DNA of 64,000 nt from Palsa-504 sp963787645. GTDB lineage: Bacteria > Actinomycetota > Actinomycetes > Streptosporangiales > Streptosporangiaceae. The stretch covers positions 1 to 64,000 of the forward strand of contig CAWBDS010000003.1 in NCBI GenBank assembly GCA_963787645.1, read 5' to 3'. How positions within the stretch are numbered: the first letter of the stretch is position 1; each line of letters opens with the position of its first letter. Made by a program: the position numbers and the translations under genes. Under the pieces are notes generated by a model. The model saw nothing but the letters and a program-made list of their open reading frames with translations, was not told where the DNA came from and made no database searches. Shown in pieces: positions 17,202 through 25,777 of the stretch.

Positions 17202-18341
17202 TTACCGCGCGGGGATATGTTGCCCGCCGTCAAGCATAGTGATAAGCGCCAGGTCACGGGCGGCGATGTGGTCCGCGGCCAGCGGGCGCCGGGCGGTTAG
17301 CTCGGCGGCGCGGTCCGGGTCCAGGCCGGCCTGGACGAGGCATTGCTCGGCGTGGCTAGCGGGCAGCGAGTTGAACCAGCGGTAGCCGGCGGCGCGGCGG
17401 GCGGCCGGGGTGAGGCGGCCGATCAGGCGGACGCGGGACAGGCCGCCGTCCGGGTAGGCGTCCAGGCGGACGGCGGCCACCGGCTGGTCGTGCTGGCTGG
17501 CGAACTCGTGCCGGGTATCGGGCTGCAGGCGGGTGCGGGCCAGCAGCAGGAGATCGTCGGCGTGATCCTCGGCCTCGGCGGACAGGGCGACTTCGGCGGA
17601 GGCGTTGTACTTGAAGTGGGCGGTGTCCACGATGATGCGCTGGATCACGCCGGGGAAGGCGAGGCGGATCACCACATGGTCGTGGCCGTCGTCGCGGCGG
17701 CGGCGGGTCTCCCAGCCTTCGCCCATGGTACGGGCCCGGTCGGGGCGGATCAGGTGGGCGGCGGAGGTGTAGAAGTCGTCGCTGGCGGCCACGATCGTTC
17801 CGCCGTACTGCTGGCTGGCCAGGTCGATGGTCAGGTCTTCCAGGCCGCGCGGGTCGGGGACGGGCTGGCCGAGGACGCGCAGGCGGGCGATGCCGCCGTC
17901 GGGGTACGCGGACAGGCGGACGTGGGTGAAGCGGCGGGAATCCGTGACCGGGAAGCGGTTGTGGGTGTCGCCGGACAGGTCCTGGCGGGGGACGATCTCG
18001 GCCCAGCCGGTTAGCTCGTCCGGGCTCGGGTAGCCCTCGTGGCCGCAGGCTTCCAGGCTGACCTGGGCCGGGAAGTTGCCGGTGAAGAAGCTGGTGTCGA
18101 CGTCGACCTCGGTGATGACGCCGGGGACGCCGAGGCGGATCAGGGCCCAGTCGTGGCCGGGCGTGCGGCGGCGCCGGGTCTCCCAGCCGTCCACGATCTC
18201 GCCGCGGGGTCCGTAATGGCCGGGCTCGAACGCCGCCGGGCCGGGGGTGAGCAGGTTCTCCTTCTCGCCGAACGACTCGTCGCTGGCCGCGATCACGCTG
18301 CCGCCCAGCCAGCGCGAGGCCAGGTCGGTGCCGGGGGTCAT
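17202..18341 (-). CDS. alc: Allantoicase
   Basis: Converts allantoate to ureidoglycolate and urea in purine-ring degradation. 379 residues made of two homologous jelly-roll halves, each with the DGWETRRRR / EGWETRRRR motif (about residues 52 and 210), followed by HDWALIRLGVPG and HDHVVIRLAFPG. The allantoicase signature GNFPAQVSLE and FKYNASAEVAL are present. The last 60 residues (RWFNSLPASHAEQCLVQAGL) resemble the helical segment of decarboxylase-type ureidoimidazoline proteins and extend beyond the core domain. Its ATG at 18341 overlaps the racemase stop (ATGA), and it is the last gene of the allantoinase-racemase-allantoicase operon. Confidence 0.93.
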   Translation of the reverse strand: MTPGTDLASRWLGGSVIAASDESFGEKENLLTPGPAAFEPGHYGPRGEIVDGWETRRRRTPGHDWALIRLGVPGVITEVDVDTSFFTGNFPAQVSLEACGHEGYPSPDELTGWAEIVPRQDLSGDTHNRFPVTDSRRFTHVRLSAYPDGGIARLRVLGQPVPDPRGLEDLTIDLASQQYGGTIVAASDDFYTSAAHLIRPDRARTMGEGWETRRRRDDGHDHVVIRLAFPGVIQRIIVDTAHFKYNASAEVALSAEAEDHADDLLLLARTRLQPDTRHEFASQHDQPVAAVRLDAYPDGGLSRVRLIGRLTPAARRAAGYRWFNSLPASHAEQCLVQAGLDPDRAAELTARRPLAADHIAARDLALITMLDGGQHIPAR

Positions 18342-19054
18342 AGCGGCCACCCGGCGATGTGCTTGGGGTCGGGCGGGGCGTAGGTGGACACCTTGCTGGT
18401 GGCCAGGCCCAGGCCGACCAGGGCCTCGGCCAGCCGGACCGCGGCGCCGATGCCGTCGATGACCGGGACGCCCAGTTCCGCGGTGATCGCCTCCTCCAGG
18501 CCGGCCATTCCGGCGCAGCCCAGGCAGATGGCTTCGGCGTGGTCGTGCCGCACCGCGATCCGGGCCTGGTCCACGATGGCGTCGAGGGCCGCTTGCGGGT
18601 CGGCGTCGACCTCCAGGGTGCTCATCCCGCTGGCCCGGATCGAGGCGCACCGGTCGGTCAGGCCGGCCAGCTTGAGCCGGTCCTCGATGGCCGGGACGGA
18701 CCGCTGCAGCGTGGTGACCACGGCGAAGCTGCGGGCAATCAGCATGGCCGCGTGCGCGGCGGCCTCGCAGATCTCCACCACCGGCTGGGCGATCAGTTCC
18801 TGCAGCCCGTCCCGGCCGTGCTCGCCGAAGCCGGCCAGCACCACCGCGTCGTACGGATCGCGGTAGGCCAGCACCCGGTCCATCACCCCGACCGCGGACA
18901 GGTAGCTCTCGAAGGCGCAGTCGACCGCTTCGGGACCGAAGGACGGGCGCAACGCGGTGACCTGCGTGCCCGGCGAGGCGTAGCGCCGGGCCCCGGCCGC
19001 GATGACCTCGGTCATCGACGCGCTGGTGTTGACGTTCACCACGATGATCTTCAT
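18338..19054 (-). CDS. Asp/Glu/hydantoin racemase, probable allantoin racemase
   Basis: 238-residue aspartate/glutamate/hydantoin racemase. It begins MKIIVVNVNTSASMT, has the catalytic-Cys strand regions at YDAVVLAGFGEHGRDGL (where the first Cys is usually close by, here replaced by Gly-Phe-Gly) and AICLGCAGMAGL with the second Cys. Sitting between allantoinase and allantoicase with four-base overlaps on both sides, it most likely interconverts R- and S-allantoin. The first expected Cys position reads GFGEH in this protein; hydantoin-type racemases vary there, so activity is likely but not assured. Confidence 0.85.
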   Translation of the reverse strand: MKIIVVNVNTSASMTEVIAAGARRYASPGTQVTALRPSFGPEAVDCAFESYLSAVGVMDRVLAYRDPYDAVVLAGFGEHGRDGLQELIAQPVVEICEAAAHAAMLIARSFAVVTTLQRSVPAIEDRLKLAGLTDRCASIRASGMSTLEVDADPQAALDAIVDQARIAVRHDHAEAICLGCAGMAGLEEAITAELGVPVIDGIGAAVRLAEALVGLGLATSKVSTYAPPDPKHIAGWPL

Positions 19055-20439
19055 GCCGGCTCCCGGGTCAGCAGGGTGCCGCGCGGGCGGGCCGGGTCGG
19101 CCGGCTGACCGCGCAGGATGGTGGCGCGGACCACGCCGGACAGCGTGCGGCCCAGGTACGGAGTGGTCTTCGGGTGCTTGTGGTGCAGCCGGGCGGGGTG
19201 CACGGTGAAGGATTCGTCCGGGGCCAGGACGCAGAAGTCGGCCTGGTAGCCGGGTGCGATCCGGCCTTTGGCAGACAGGCCCGCCAGCCGCGCCGGCGCC
19301 GCGGACATCCAGGCAGCGACCTGGGGCAGGCCGACGCCGCGGCGGCGGGCCTGGGTCCAGACCAGCGGCAGGCCGAGCTGAAGCGAGGAAATGCCGCCCC
19401 AGGCCCGGTCCCAGTCCCCGGCGGCCTTCATCGGTCCGGTGCACGGCGAGTGGTCCGAGACGATCTGGCCGAGGACGTTCTCGCGCAGGCCGGCCCAGAG
19501 CAGCTCGCGGTTGGCCGCCTCACGGACCGGCGGGGAGCACTTGGCCGTGGTGCCGGTGATCTGCTCGGCGGTCAGGGTCAGGTAGTGCGGGCAGGTCTCG
19601 GCGGTGATCCGGACGCCTTCGCGGCGGGCCGAGGCGATCAGGGGCAGCGCGTCGGAGCTGGACAGGTGCACGATGTGCGCGTGCCCGCCGGTGGCCCGGG
19701 CGGCCGCGATGACCTGGGCGACGGCCAGGTTCTCCAGGCCGCGGGGATGCGCGGCCAGGTAGTCGGCGTAGCCGCGGGCGGTACCGGCGGGCCGGGCGGT
19801 TTCGGGGCGGGCGGTTTCGGGGCGGGCGGTTTCGGGGCGGGCGGTTTCGGGGCCGGCGGTTTCGGCGTGGACCAGGAGCGGCAGGCCGAGCCCGGCGGTG
19901 ATCCGCAGGGCCTCGGTCAGCTGGGCGGGATCGACCGGCGGGAAGTCGGGCGAGCCGGAGTCGGACAGGAAGCACTTGAAGCCGGCCACGCCGGCCCGGG
20001 CCAGCGGTCCGAGATGAGCGGCGTTGCCGGGGATGACCCCGGCCCAGAAGGCGACGTCCACGTGGCACTGGTCGGCCGCCGCCTGCCGCTTGACGCGCAG
20101 CGCATCGACGCTGACCGTGACCGGGACGCTGTCCAGCGGCATGTCGACCAGGGTGGTGATGCCGCCCGCCGCGGCGGCCCGGGTGGCGCTGGCGAAGCCC
20201 TCCCACTCGGTGTTTCCCGGTTCGCAGACGTGCACGTGGGAGTCGACCAGGCCCGGCAGAAGCACCTCGTCGTCGGCTAGCTCCCGGGTGTCGCGGCCGG
20301 TCATCGTGGTGACGGGCAACGGCTCGACGGCGGTGATCGTGCCATCGGTCACGGCGATGGCCAGCGGGAGTTCGCCGTCTGCGGCGTGGCCGGTGACCGC
20401 GCGGGGAGCCCTGATCACCAGGTCGGCGGATACCGTCAT
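19051..20439 (-). CDS. allB: Allantoinase
   Basis: Amidohydrolase that opens allantoin to allantoate. 462 residues: metal-binding DSHVHVCEPGNTEWEGF (about 66-82), carboxylated Lys in AGFKCFLSDSG (about 150), His in LLVHAE and HIVHLSSSDALP, catalytic Asp in VSDHSPC, and AETCPHYLTLT, all typical of AllB. Unusual: directly after LLVHAE there is an in-frame run of (R/G)PETA repeats, about five copies, encoded by four 15-bp tandem units at 19801-19860; ordinary allantoinases have only a short linker there. The start overlaps nothing and lies 40 bp from the divergent GntR gene, across an AT-rich operator-like region. Confidence 0.94.
   Translation of the reverse strand: MTVSADLVIRAPRAVTGHAADGELPLAIAVTDGTITAVEPLPVTTMTGRDTRELADDEVLLPGLVDSHVHVCEPGNTEWEGFASATRAAAAGGITTLVDMPLDSVPVTVSVDALRVKRQAAADQCHVDVAFWAGVIPGNAAHLGPLARAGVAGFKCFLSDSGSPDFPPVDPAQLTEALRITAGLGLPLLVHAETAGPETARPETARPETARPETARPAGTARGYADYLAAHPRGLENLAVAQVIAAARATGGHAHIVHLSSSDALPLIASARREGVRITAETCPHYLTLTAEQITGTTAKCSPPVREAANRELLWAGLRENVLGQIVSDHSPCTGPMKAAGDWDRAWGGISSLQLGLPLVWTQARRRGVGLPQVAAWMSAAPARLAGLSAKGRIAPGYQADFCVLAPDESFTVHPARLHHKHPKTTPYLGRTLSGVVRATILRGQPADPARPRGTLLTREPA
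19801..19860. repeat. 15-bp tandem repeat inside allantoinase
   Basis: Four adjacent units of TTCGGGGCGGGCGGT, the last with one change. Because the unit is 15 bp the allantoinase frame is kept, adding a PETAR pentapeptide per unit. Confidence 0.95.
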
Positions 20440-20478
20440 GATCTTGACATTAAATTATAATTTTAGTATTTGTCGAGG
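20440..20478. promoter_or_regulatory. AT-rich divergent operator/promoter with 12-bp palindrome
   Basis: The 39 bp between the allantoinase start and the GntR start are strikingly AT-rich in a GC-rich region. AAATTATAATTT at 20452-20463 is a perfect palindrome, and TATAAT reads on both strands inside it (20456-20461 forward). TTGACA is at 20444-20449. It is a likely binding site for the adjacent GntR regulator, controlling both directions; very short leaders are implied. Confidence 0.6.
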
Positions 20479-21273
20479 ATGGCATCTGAAGTCGACGGAT
20501 CGCTGGCTGAGCTGTCGCTGTCCATCAGCCGCGGGTCGCCGGTGCCGCTGCACCACCAGCTCCGCCAGCTGCTGCAGGATCAGATCGAGCGCGGCCGCCT
20601 GCGGCCCGGCCAGCAGCTGCCGCACGAGCGGCAGTACGCCGAGCACCTGGGCATCAGCCTGGCGCCGGTCCGCCAGGCCCTGCTCGACCTGGTGCGGCTG
20701 GGCCTGGTGTACCGGGTCCGGGGCAAGGGCAGCTTCGTCCGCGACGACAAGGTCATCGAGAAGATCAGCCTGCTGGGCAGCTTCACCGATTCGCTGCGCA
20801 GCCAGGGCCTGGAGCCCTCGTTCACGGTGACCTGCGCGGCGGCGATGGCGCCGCCACCGGAGGTGCGGGACGCGTTCGGGACCAAGCCACGGAGGCTGTT
20901 CCGGCTGGACCGGGTGGCGGCGGTGGCCGACGGGCCGCTGGCCCTGCTCACCGCGTGGCTGGACCCGGCCCGCTTTCCTGACCTGGCCGCGCACGACTTC
21001 AGCCAGGTCCCGCTGTACGCCACCCTGGAGCGCCGGTACGGCGTGCAGATGGGCCGGGCACTATCCACCATCGAGGTCGTCCAGCTCCGCGACGACGAAG
21101 CCGCGCTGCTGCAGCTGCCGCCGGGCGCCTCCGCGCTGCAGGTGCAGGGCACGACCTTCGACCAAGACGACCGCGCGACCGAGGTGTCGCGCGTGCTGTA
21201 CCGGGCTGACCGGTTCACCTTCTCGCTGGAGAGCTACCGCGTCGGCGGTCAGCTCAAGCACATCAGGAAGTGA
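20479..21273 (+). CDS. GntR-family (HutC/UTRA) transcriptional regulator
   Basis: 264 residues. Winged helix domain at about residues 15-85 (PLHHQLRQLLQDQIERGRL, QLPHERQYAEHLGISLAPVRQAL, GLVYRVRGKGSFV), then a UTRA ligand-binding domain (about 95-260) with DRVAAVADGPLALLTAWL and ALQVQGTTFDQDDRATEVSRVLYRADRF. UTRA regulators typically sense sugar phosphates or small catabolic intermediates. The ATG at 20479 is preferred; a TTG three codons earlier is possible. It precedes the permease by only five bases and is divergent from the allantoin genes. This gene order resembles FrlR of fructosamine operons, so it probably represses the downstream catabolic operon. Confidence 0.92.
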   Translation: MASEVDGSLAELSLSISRGSPVPLHHQLRQLLQDQIERGRLRPGQQLPHERQYAEHLGISLAPVRQALLDLVRLGLVYRVRGKGSFVRDDKVIEKISLLGSFTDSLRSQGLEPSFTVTCAAAMAPPPEVRDAFGTKPRRLFRLDRVAAVADGPLALLTAWLDPARFPDLAAHDFSQVPLYATLERRYGVQMGRALSTIEVVQLRDDEAALLQLPPGASALQVQGTTFDQDDRATEVSRVLYRADRFTFSLESYRVGGQLKHIRK

Positions 21274-21277
21274 TCGC

Positions 21278-22951
21278 ATGACGTCGACCCCCGCCCCGGT
21301 GACAGGAGCGCCGCAGGACGCCAACTTCACCCGCAACGCCACCGGCCTGGTCCGCGAGGTGTCCATGTGGGACGCCCTGATCATGAACACCCTGGGCATG
21401 AACGTGGCGGTCGGCTCGGTGCTGCTGCTCCAGCAGGCGCCGGCCATCTTCCCCGGCGGCAACCTGTGGCTGGCCGTAATCATCGGCACCGTGATCATGG
21501 CGTTCACGCTGCTGTGGGTGTACTCCGAATTCGCCGCGGCCATGCCCCGGTCCGGCGGGGACTACGTGTTCGTCAGCCGCGCGCTGCACCCGTTCCTGGG
21601 CTGGCTGCTGTCCTGGAGCCAGGGGGTGTGGCTGATCTTCTTCTGGATCGGGTTCAACGCCTGGTTCGCGCTCGTCTCGGCGGTCCCGGCGGCGTTCATC
21701 ACCATCGGGTCGGTGACCGGCACGCAGGGCTGGATCACCGCGGCCAACGACCTGCTGGCCAAGTACAACCTCCTCGGCATCCACATGCAGTGGTACGTGT
21801 TCTTGTTCGGCACGGTGCTGAACGTGCTGTTCGCGCTGCTGCTGATCTACGGCGGACGGGTCTACTGGCGGGTGCAGAAGTGGCTGTTCCTGCTGGCCGG
21901 CGTGGCCATCTTGATCATGGTCGGGCTGCTCATCGCGCGCGGCACCGGCGTGGGCTCGTCCTGGGACTCGTTCGCGGCCAAGAATCACTCGCTGAAGTAC
22001 GCCCAGGTCATCCCGGCGGCCAAGGCGGCCGGATTCAGAGGCGCCAACGCCGGGTTCAGCTTCACCGACACCATCTTGCTGCTGCCGTGGGTGTTCTTCG
22101 TGGTCGGCTACGCGCAGGGCTCGGCGCAGATCGGCGGCGAGGTCAAGCGCGCGGGCCGGTCGCAGTACTTCGCGATGGTGGGCGGGGTGCTGATCAACGG
22201 GCTGGTGCTGGCGGTGATCGTGCTGCTGGCCACGCACGCGGTGGGCTCGAGCTGGCTGCGCAGCGTGGACTACCTGGCCGCCAACGACCCGGCCAAGCTA
22301 GGCCTGCCGGGCGGGCTGCCGCCGGGCATCAACTTCATCTCCGCGCTGATGACCCACAACGTGATCCTGCTGGCCCTGCTCGGCATCGGCTTCGTGATCT
22401 GGGCGCTGATGGGCACGCCGCTGTCCGAGCTGCAGGCCACCCGGTACATGCTGGCCTGGGGCCTGGACCGCACCGGCCCGCAGGCCCTGGGCCGGGTCAA
22501 CGACCGGACGCACGCGCCGGTCACCGCCATCGTGTTCTGCACCGTCACCGGCGAGATCGCCCTGGCCGCGCTGATCAACATTCCGCAGGCCAGCCTGCTC
22601 GGCGCGCTGCTGGCCCAGATCGTGGCGTTCATCTTGGTCTCCGCGGCCGGCATCGCGTTCCCCTACCGGCTGCGCGAGATCTGGGCGGCGGCGGGCGGAC
22701 GGCGGTTGTTCGGCATCCCGGCGGTCGCGCTGGCCGGGGCGGGCGGGGTGATCTGCCTCGGCGCGCTGCTGGTGCTGTTCATCGCGAACAAGTCGATCAG
22801 CACCGAGTTCGCGGTGACCTCGCACCTGTCGCTGGAGTTCATGGGCGGCGTGATCGTGGCCGGCGTGCTGTGGTACATCGCGGCGCTGTTGTACAACAAG
22901 CGCCGCGGGGTCAACCTGAACCTGACCTACAAGGAGATCCCGCCCGAATGA
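21278..22951 (+). CDS. APC-superfamily permease
   Basis: 557-residue polytopic membrane protein with about 12-14 hydrophobic helices. The N-terminus NATGLVREVSMWDALIMNTLG and the helix-1 region fit the amino acid-polyamine-organocation superfamily, as do PRSGGDYVFVSRALHP and QIGGEVKRAGRSQYFAM. It ends YKEIPPE. The permease at 59619-61244 has the same architecture and a YKELPPE end, so the two are paralogs. In fructosamine (frl) operons the transporter FrlA is also an APC member, which fits the kinase and SIS domains downstream. It could instead carry allantoin or an amino compound. It is coupled to gntR upstream and to the kinase fusion 10 bp downstream. Confidence 0.88.
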   Translation: MTSTPAPVTGAPQDANFTRNATGLVREVSMWDALIMNTLGMNVAVGSVLLLQQAPAIFPGGNLWLAVIIGTVIMAFTLLWVYSEFAAAMPRSGGDYVFVSRALHPFLGWLLSWSQGVWLIFFWIGFNAWFALVSAVPAAFITIGSVTGTQGWITAANDLLAKYNLLGIHMQWYVFLFGTVLNVLFALLLIYGGRVYWRVQKWLFLLAGVAILIMVGLLIARGTGVGSSWDSFAAKNHSLKYAQVIPAAKAAGFRGANAGFSFTDTILLLPWVFFVVGYAQGSAQIGGEVKRAGRSQYFAMVGGVLINGLVLAVIVLLATHAVGSSWLRSVDYLAANDPAKLGLPGGLPPGINFISALMTHNVILLALLGIGFVIWALMGTPLSELQATRYMLAWGLDRTGPQALGRVNDRTHAPVTAIVFCTVTGEIALAALINIPQASLLGALLAQIVAFILVSAAGIAFPYRLREIWAAAGGRRLFGIPAVALAGAGGVICLGALLVLFIANKSISTEFAVTSHLSLEFMGGVIVAGVLWYIAALLYNKRRGVNLNLTYKEIPPE

Positions 22952-22961
22952 GGAGCAGCCT

Positions 22962-25013
22962 GTGACGGTGCGGCCGGTGGTGGTCGTCGGGAACCTGACC
23001 ATCGACGACGTGATCCAGCCCGACGGCAGCAGCCAGATGGGGACGCTCGGCGGCAACACGGTGCACGCGGCCGTGGCCGCGCTGACCTGGACCGGCGACG
23101 TCGGCGTGGTGGCCCGGTGCGGTGCGGACTTTCCCGCGGCGGCGCTGGAGCGGCTGCGCGCGGCCGGCGCGGACATCGGCGGCATCCGGCCCATCGAAGG
23201 CCCCACGGTGCGCAACTGGGTGATCTACGAGGCCGACGGCTCGCGGAACTGGGTCTACCGGACGCCCCGCGGCCGCAGCGCCGAGGTGGCGCCCCAGCCG
23301 GGGGACGTGCCCGCGGCCTGGCTGGACCGGACGCCGGCCCCGGTGGTACACGTGGCGGCCATGCCGCTGGCCGCCGCGACGGCCGTGGTCCGCTCGGTCC
23401 GGGACCGGGTCCCCGAGGCGGTCATCACGCTGGACACGCACGAGGACTGGCCGGGCGCCCCCGAGGTGCTGGCGGCCGCCCGGCTGGTCGACGTGTTCGT
23501 GCCGTCGCGCGAGGAGCTGGCCGAGATCGCCGGGTACGACGATCCGCCGCGGGCGGCGGCCGAGCTGGCCGCAACCGGGGTCCGGTGCGTGGTGGTCAAG
23601 CTGGGCGGCGACGGCGCGCTGGTGGCCGTGGCGGATGCGCCGCTGGTCCGGGTGCCCGCGGTGGCGGTGGATGTCGTTGACTCGACCGGGGCCGGGGACA
23701 GCTTTTGCGGCGGGTTCGCGGCCGGGCTGGCGCTGGGCGAGGACATGACGCAGGCCGCCCGGCGCGGCTGCGTGACGGCGGCGGCGGCGATCGGGGCGAC
23801 GGGGTCGTTGCGGCTGCTGGATCGCGGGCGGCTGGCCCGGGAGCTGCTGTCGGATGGCGGCGCTCCGGGCGGGGGGGCGGATGGGGAGCCCGGGGCCCGA
23901 ACGATGGTCCGTTCGGCATCACATGGACAGGACCAGTACGGCCTGGAGACTATGAACCGGGAGATCGCGACCATCCCCGACGTCATCGCCGGCCAGTTCG
24001 CGGACCCCGGCGGGCACGTGCGAGAGCTGGCCGGGTGGCTGGCCGGGCGCGGGGTCGAGCGGCTGTACCTGACCGGGTGCGGCGACTCGGCGTTCGCCGG
24101 GCAGGCCGCGACGCTGGCCTTCCGGCGGCACAGCGGGCTGCGGGTGCACGCGGTGCACGCGCTGGACTTCGCCCGCTACGACGTGCGCTACCTGCCGCCG
24201 GCCAGCGCGCTGCTGGCCATCTCCTACTCCGGGCAGGTGGGCCGCACGGTCGAGGCCGCGCGGCAGGCCGCCGTGTTCGGGGTGCCGGTCATCGCGCTCA
24301 CCGGCCGGGCCGACGGTCCGCTGGCCGAGGCCGCCGACCGGATCCTGCCCATCGACGTGCCCACGCTGGGCTTCTCCCCCGGCACCAGTACCTACATCGG
24401 CATGCTGTGCACGCTGATCGAGCTGGCCCGCGCGTGCGGCGGCACCGATGCGCTGCGGGACGCGGTCGAGCAGCTGGCCGGCCAGGCGGCCAAGACGCTG
24501 GACTCCGGTGGTGAGGTGGCGGCCGAGCTGGCGGCCCGGATGACTTCGGCGCGGTTCGTGACGTTCCTCGGGGCGGGGCCGAACGAGGCCACGGCCCGGT
24601 TCGGCGCGGCCAAGCTGTTCGAGGCCTCGCAGCAGATCGCGCTGGCCACCAACACCGAGGAGTGGGCGCATGAGGAGTACTTCATCACCCGGCCCGGCGA
24701 TCCGGTGGTGGTGGTCGCGCCGTCCGGGGCGGCCCGCGACCGGGCCTGGGAGATCGTGTCCGAGCTGGAGTTCGTGGGGGCCGACGCCACCGTGGTCTCG
24801 GACGTGGAGCCGCCGGGCCGGGCCGGGCATCTGCGGCTGGCGGCGGGCGCGCCCGAGGAGCTGAGCCCGGTGCTGGCCGCCCTGCCGCTGGCCCAGCTCG
24901 GCTTTCACCTGGCCCGGCAGGCCGGTAAGCGCAGCTACAACTTCGCCAGCGAGCAGGCCAAGGACGAGCACTACGCCACCATCCACCGCGCCACCTTGGG
25001 GGAGCCAGCATGA
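22962..25013 (+). CDS. PfkB sugar kinase fused to SIS-domain (FrlB-like) protein
   Basis: 683-residue two-domain protein. Residues 1-300 are a PfkB/ribokinase-type kinase: VVGNLTIDD and GGNTVHAAVAALTWTG near the N-terminus and the DSTGAGDSFCGGFAAG active-site signature (about 243-258). Residues about 331-683 form a double SIS domain: LTGCGDSAFAGQAATLAF, LAISYSGQVGRTVEAAR, FLGAGPNEATARFGAAKLFE and NTEEWAHEEYF, the last like the catalytic EEFxHG region of FrlB/GlmS-type isomerases. The linker (about 300-330) is Gly/Ala-rich. An in-frame ATG at 23952 (MNREIATIP) with a weak ribosome site could give a separate SIS protein, but no stop separates the parts. Kinase plus SIS deglycase are the two enzymes of fructosamine breakdown, which suggests a channelled version. 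Start GTG at 22962. Confidence 0.85.
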   Translation: MTVRPVVVVGNLTIDDVIQPDGSSQMGTLGGNTVHAAVAALTWTGDVGVVARCGADFPAAALERLRAAGADIGGIRPIEGPTVRNWVIYEADGSRNWVYRTPRGRSAEVAPQPGDVPAAWLDRTPAPVVHVAAMPLAAATAVVRSVRDRVPEAVITLDTHEDWPGAPEVLAAARLVDVFVPSREELAEIAGYDDPPRAAAELAATGVRCVVVKLGGDGALVAVADAPLVRVPAVAVDVVDSTGAGDSFCGGFAAGLALGEDMTQAARRGCVTAAAAIGATGSLRLLDRGRLARELLSDGGAPGGGADGEPGARTMVRSASHGQDQYGLETMNREIATIPDVIAGQFADPGGHVRELAGWLAGRGVERLYLTGCGDSAFAGQAATLAFRRHSGLRVHAVHALDFARYDVRYLPPASALLAISYSGQVGRTVEAARQAAVFGVPVIALTGRADGPLAEAADRILPIDVPTLGFSPGTSTYIGMLCTLIELARACGGTDALRDAVEQLAGQAAKTLDSGGEVAAELAARMTSARFVTFLGAGPNEATARFGAAKLFEASQQIALATNTEEWAHEEYFITRPGDPVVVVAPSGAARDRAWEIVSELEFVGADATVVSDVEPPGRAGHLRLAAGAPEELSPVLAALPLAQLGFHLARQAGKRSYNFASEQAKDEHYATIHRATLGEPA

Positions 25014-25777
25014 GCGACCGGCAGCCACTGGCGGACATCGCGGCTGAGGCTTCCGAGGTGCTGGCCGGGTGCGCCGCGCACCAGGTCAGCGCGCGGCTGA
25101 TCGGCGGCCTGGCCGTGTCCCGGCACCAGCATCTGGCCACGCCGCCGGAGCTTCGGCGGTCCTACGGTGACATCGACATCGTGATCGGGCGCAAGGAGGG
25201 CCGCGGGGTCAAGGCGGCGCTGACGTCGCTGGGATACGAGCCGAACGAGCGGTTCAACGCGCTGCGCGGCGACCGGCGGATGCTGTTCTACGACACCGCG
25301 AACGGGCGGCAGATCGACGTGTTCGTCGGGACCTTCGCCATGTGCCACACGCTGGACCTGGCCGGCCTGCTCGGCCTGCTGCCGGACACGCTGAACCTGG
25401 CCGACCTGGTGCTGACCAAGCTGCAGATCGTCGAGATCAACACCAAGGACCTGGTCGACGCGGCCCAGCTGCTGCGCAACCACCAGCTCAGCCGGGCCGA
25501 CGAGGCCGGGCGGGACGAGGTGTCGCTGGACCGGCTGTGCGCGGTGACCAGCGCGGACTGGGGGTGGTACACGACGCTGAGCGACAACCTGGCCCGGGTG
25601 GCGGGGTTCGCGGATGACGCCTTGGCCGCGGCGGACCGTGCTTTGGTCACCGAGCGGGTCTCGGCCATCCAGCGGGCCATCGACGAGCCGGGCAAGTCGC
25701 TGCGCTGGAAGGCCCGGGCCCGGATCGGGCGGCACGCGCCCTGGTACGAACTCCCCGAGGAAGTGGCGCATGGCTGA
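25010..25777 (+). CDS. Nucleotidyltransferase-fold protein in sugar-catabolic operon
   Basis: 255 residues. The start SARLIGGLAVSRH, then RRSYGDIDIVIGRKEGRGV and later GRQIDVFVG give the GG...DxD...D layout of minimal nucleotidyltransferases (about residues 30-110). The C-terminal half (VLTKLQIVEINTKDLVDAAQLL) is helical, similar to AbiEii or aminoglycoside-type nucleotidyltransferase relatives. What it modifies is unknown. It overlaps the kinase-SIS gene by ATGA (25010-25013) and the next metallophosphoesterase by eight bases, so it is an integral operon member rather than a stray toxin-antitoxin gene. A role in adding or sensing a nucleotide on the sugar intermediate is speculation. Confidence 0.75.
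   Translation: MSDRQPLADIAAEASEVLAGCAAHQVSARLIGGLAVSRHQHLATPPELRRSYGDIDIVIGRKEGRGVKAALTSLGYEPNERFNALRGDRRMLFYDTANGRQIDVFVGTFAMCHTLDLAGLLGLLPDTLNLADLVLTKLQIVEINTKDLVDAAQLLRNHQLSRADEAGRDEVSLDRLCAVTSADWGWYTTLSDNLARVAGFADDALAAADRALVTERVSAIQRAIDEPGKSLRWKARARIGRHAPWYELPEEVAHG

Noticed and set aside
17018..17239. 73-residue plus-strand frame
   Set aside because: Arg/Ser/Pro low-complexity sequence, no homology features, overlaps the 3' end of allantoicase.
21278..22951. Permease called as allantoin transporter
   Set aside because: Known allantoin carriers are mostly of other families (NCS1/NCS2), and the gene belongs to the divergent operon; left as APC permease of unknown substrate.
25010..25777. 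Nucleotidyltransferase as an AbiE/MNT-type toxin
   Set aside because: It overlaps catabolic genes on both sides and has no antitoxin partner.
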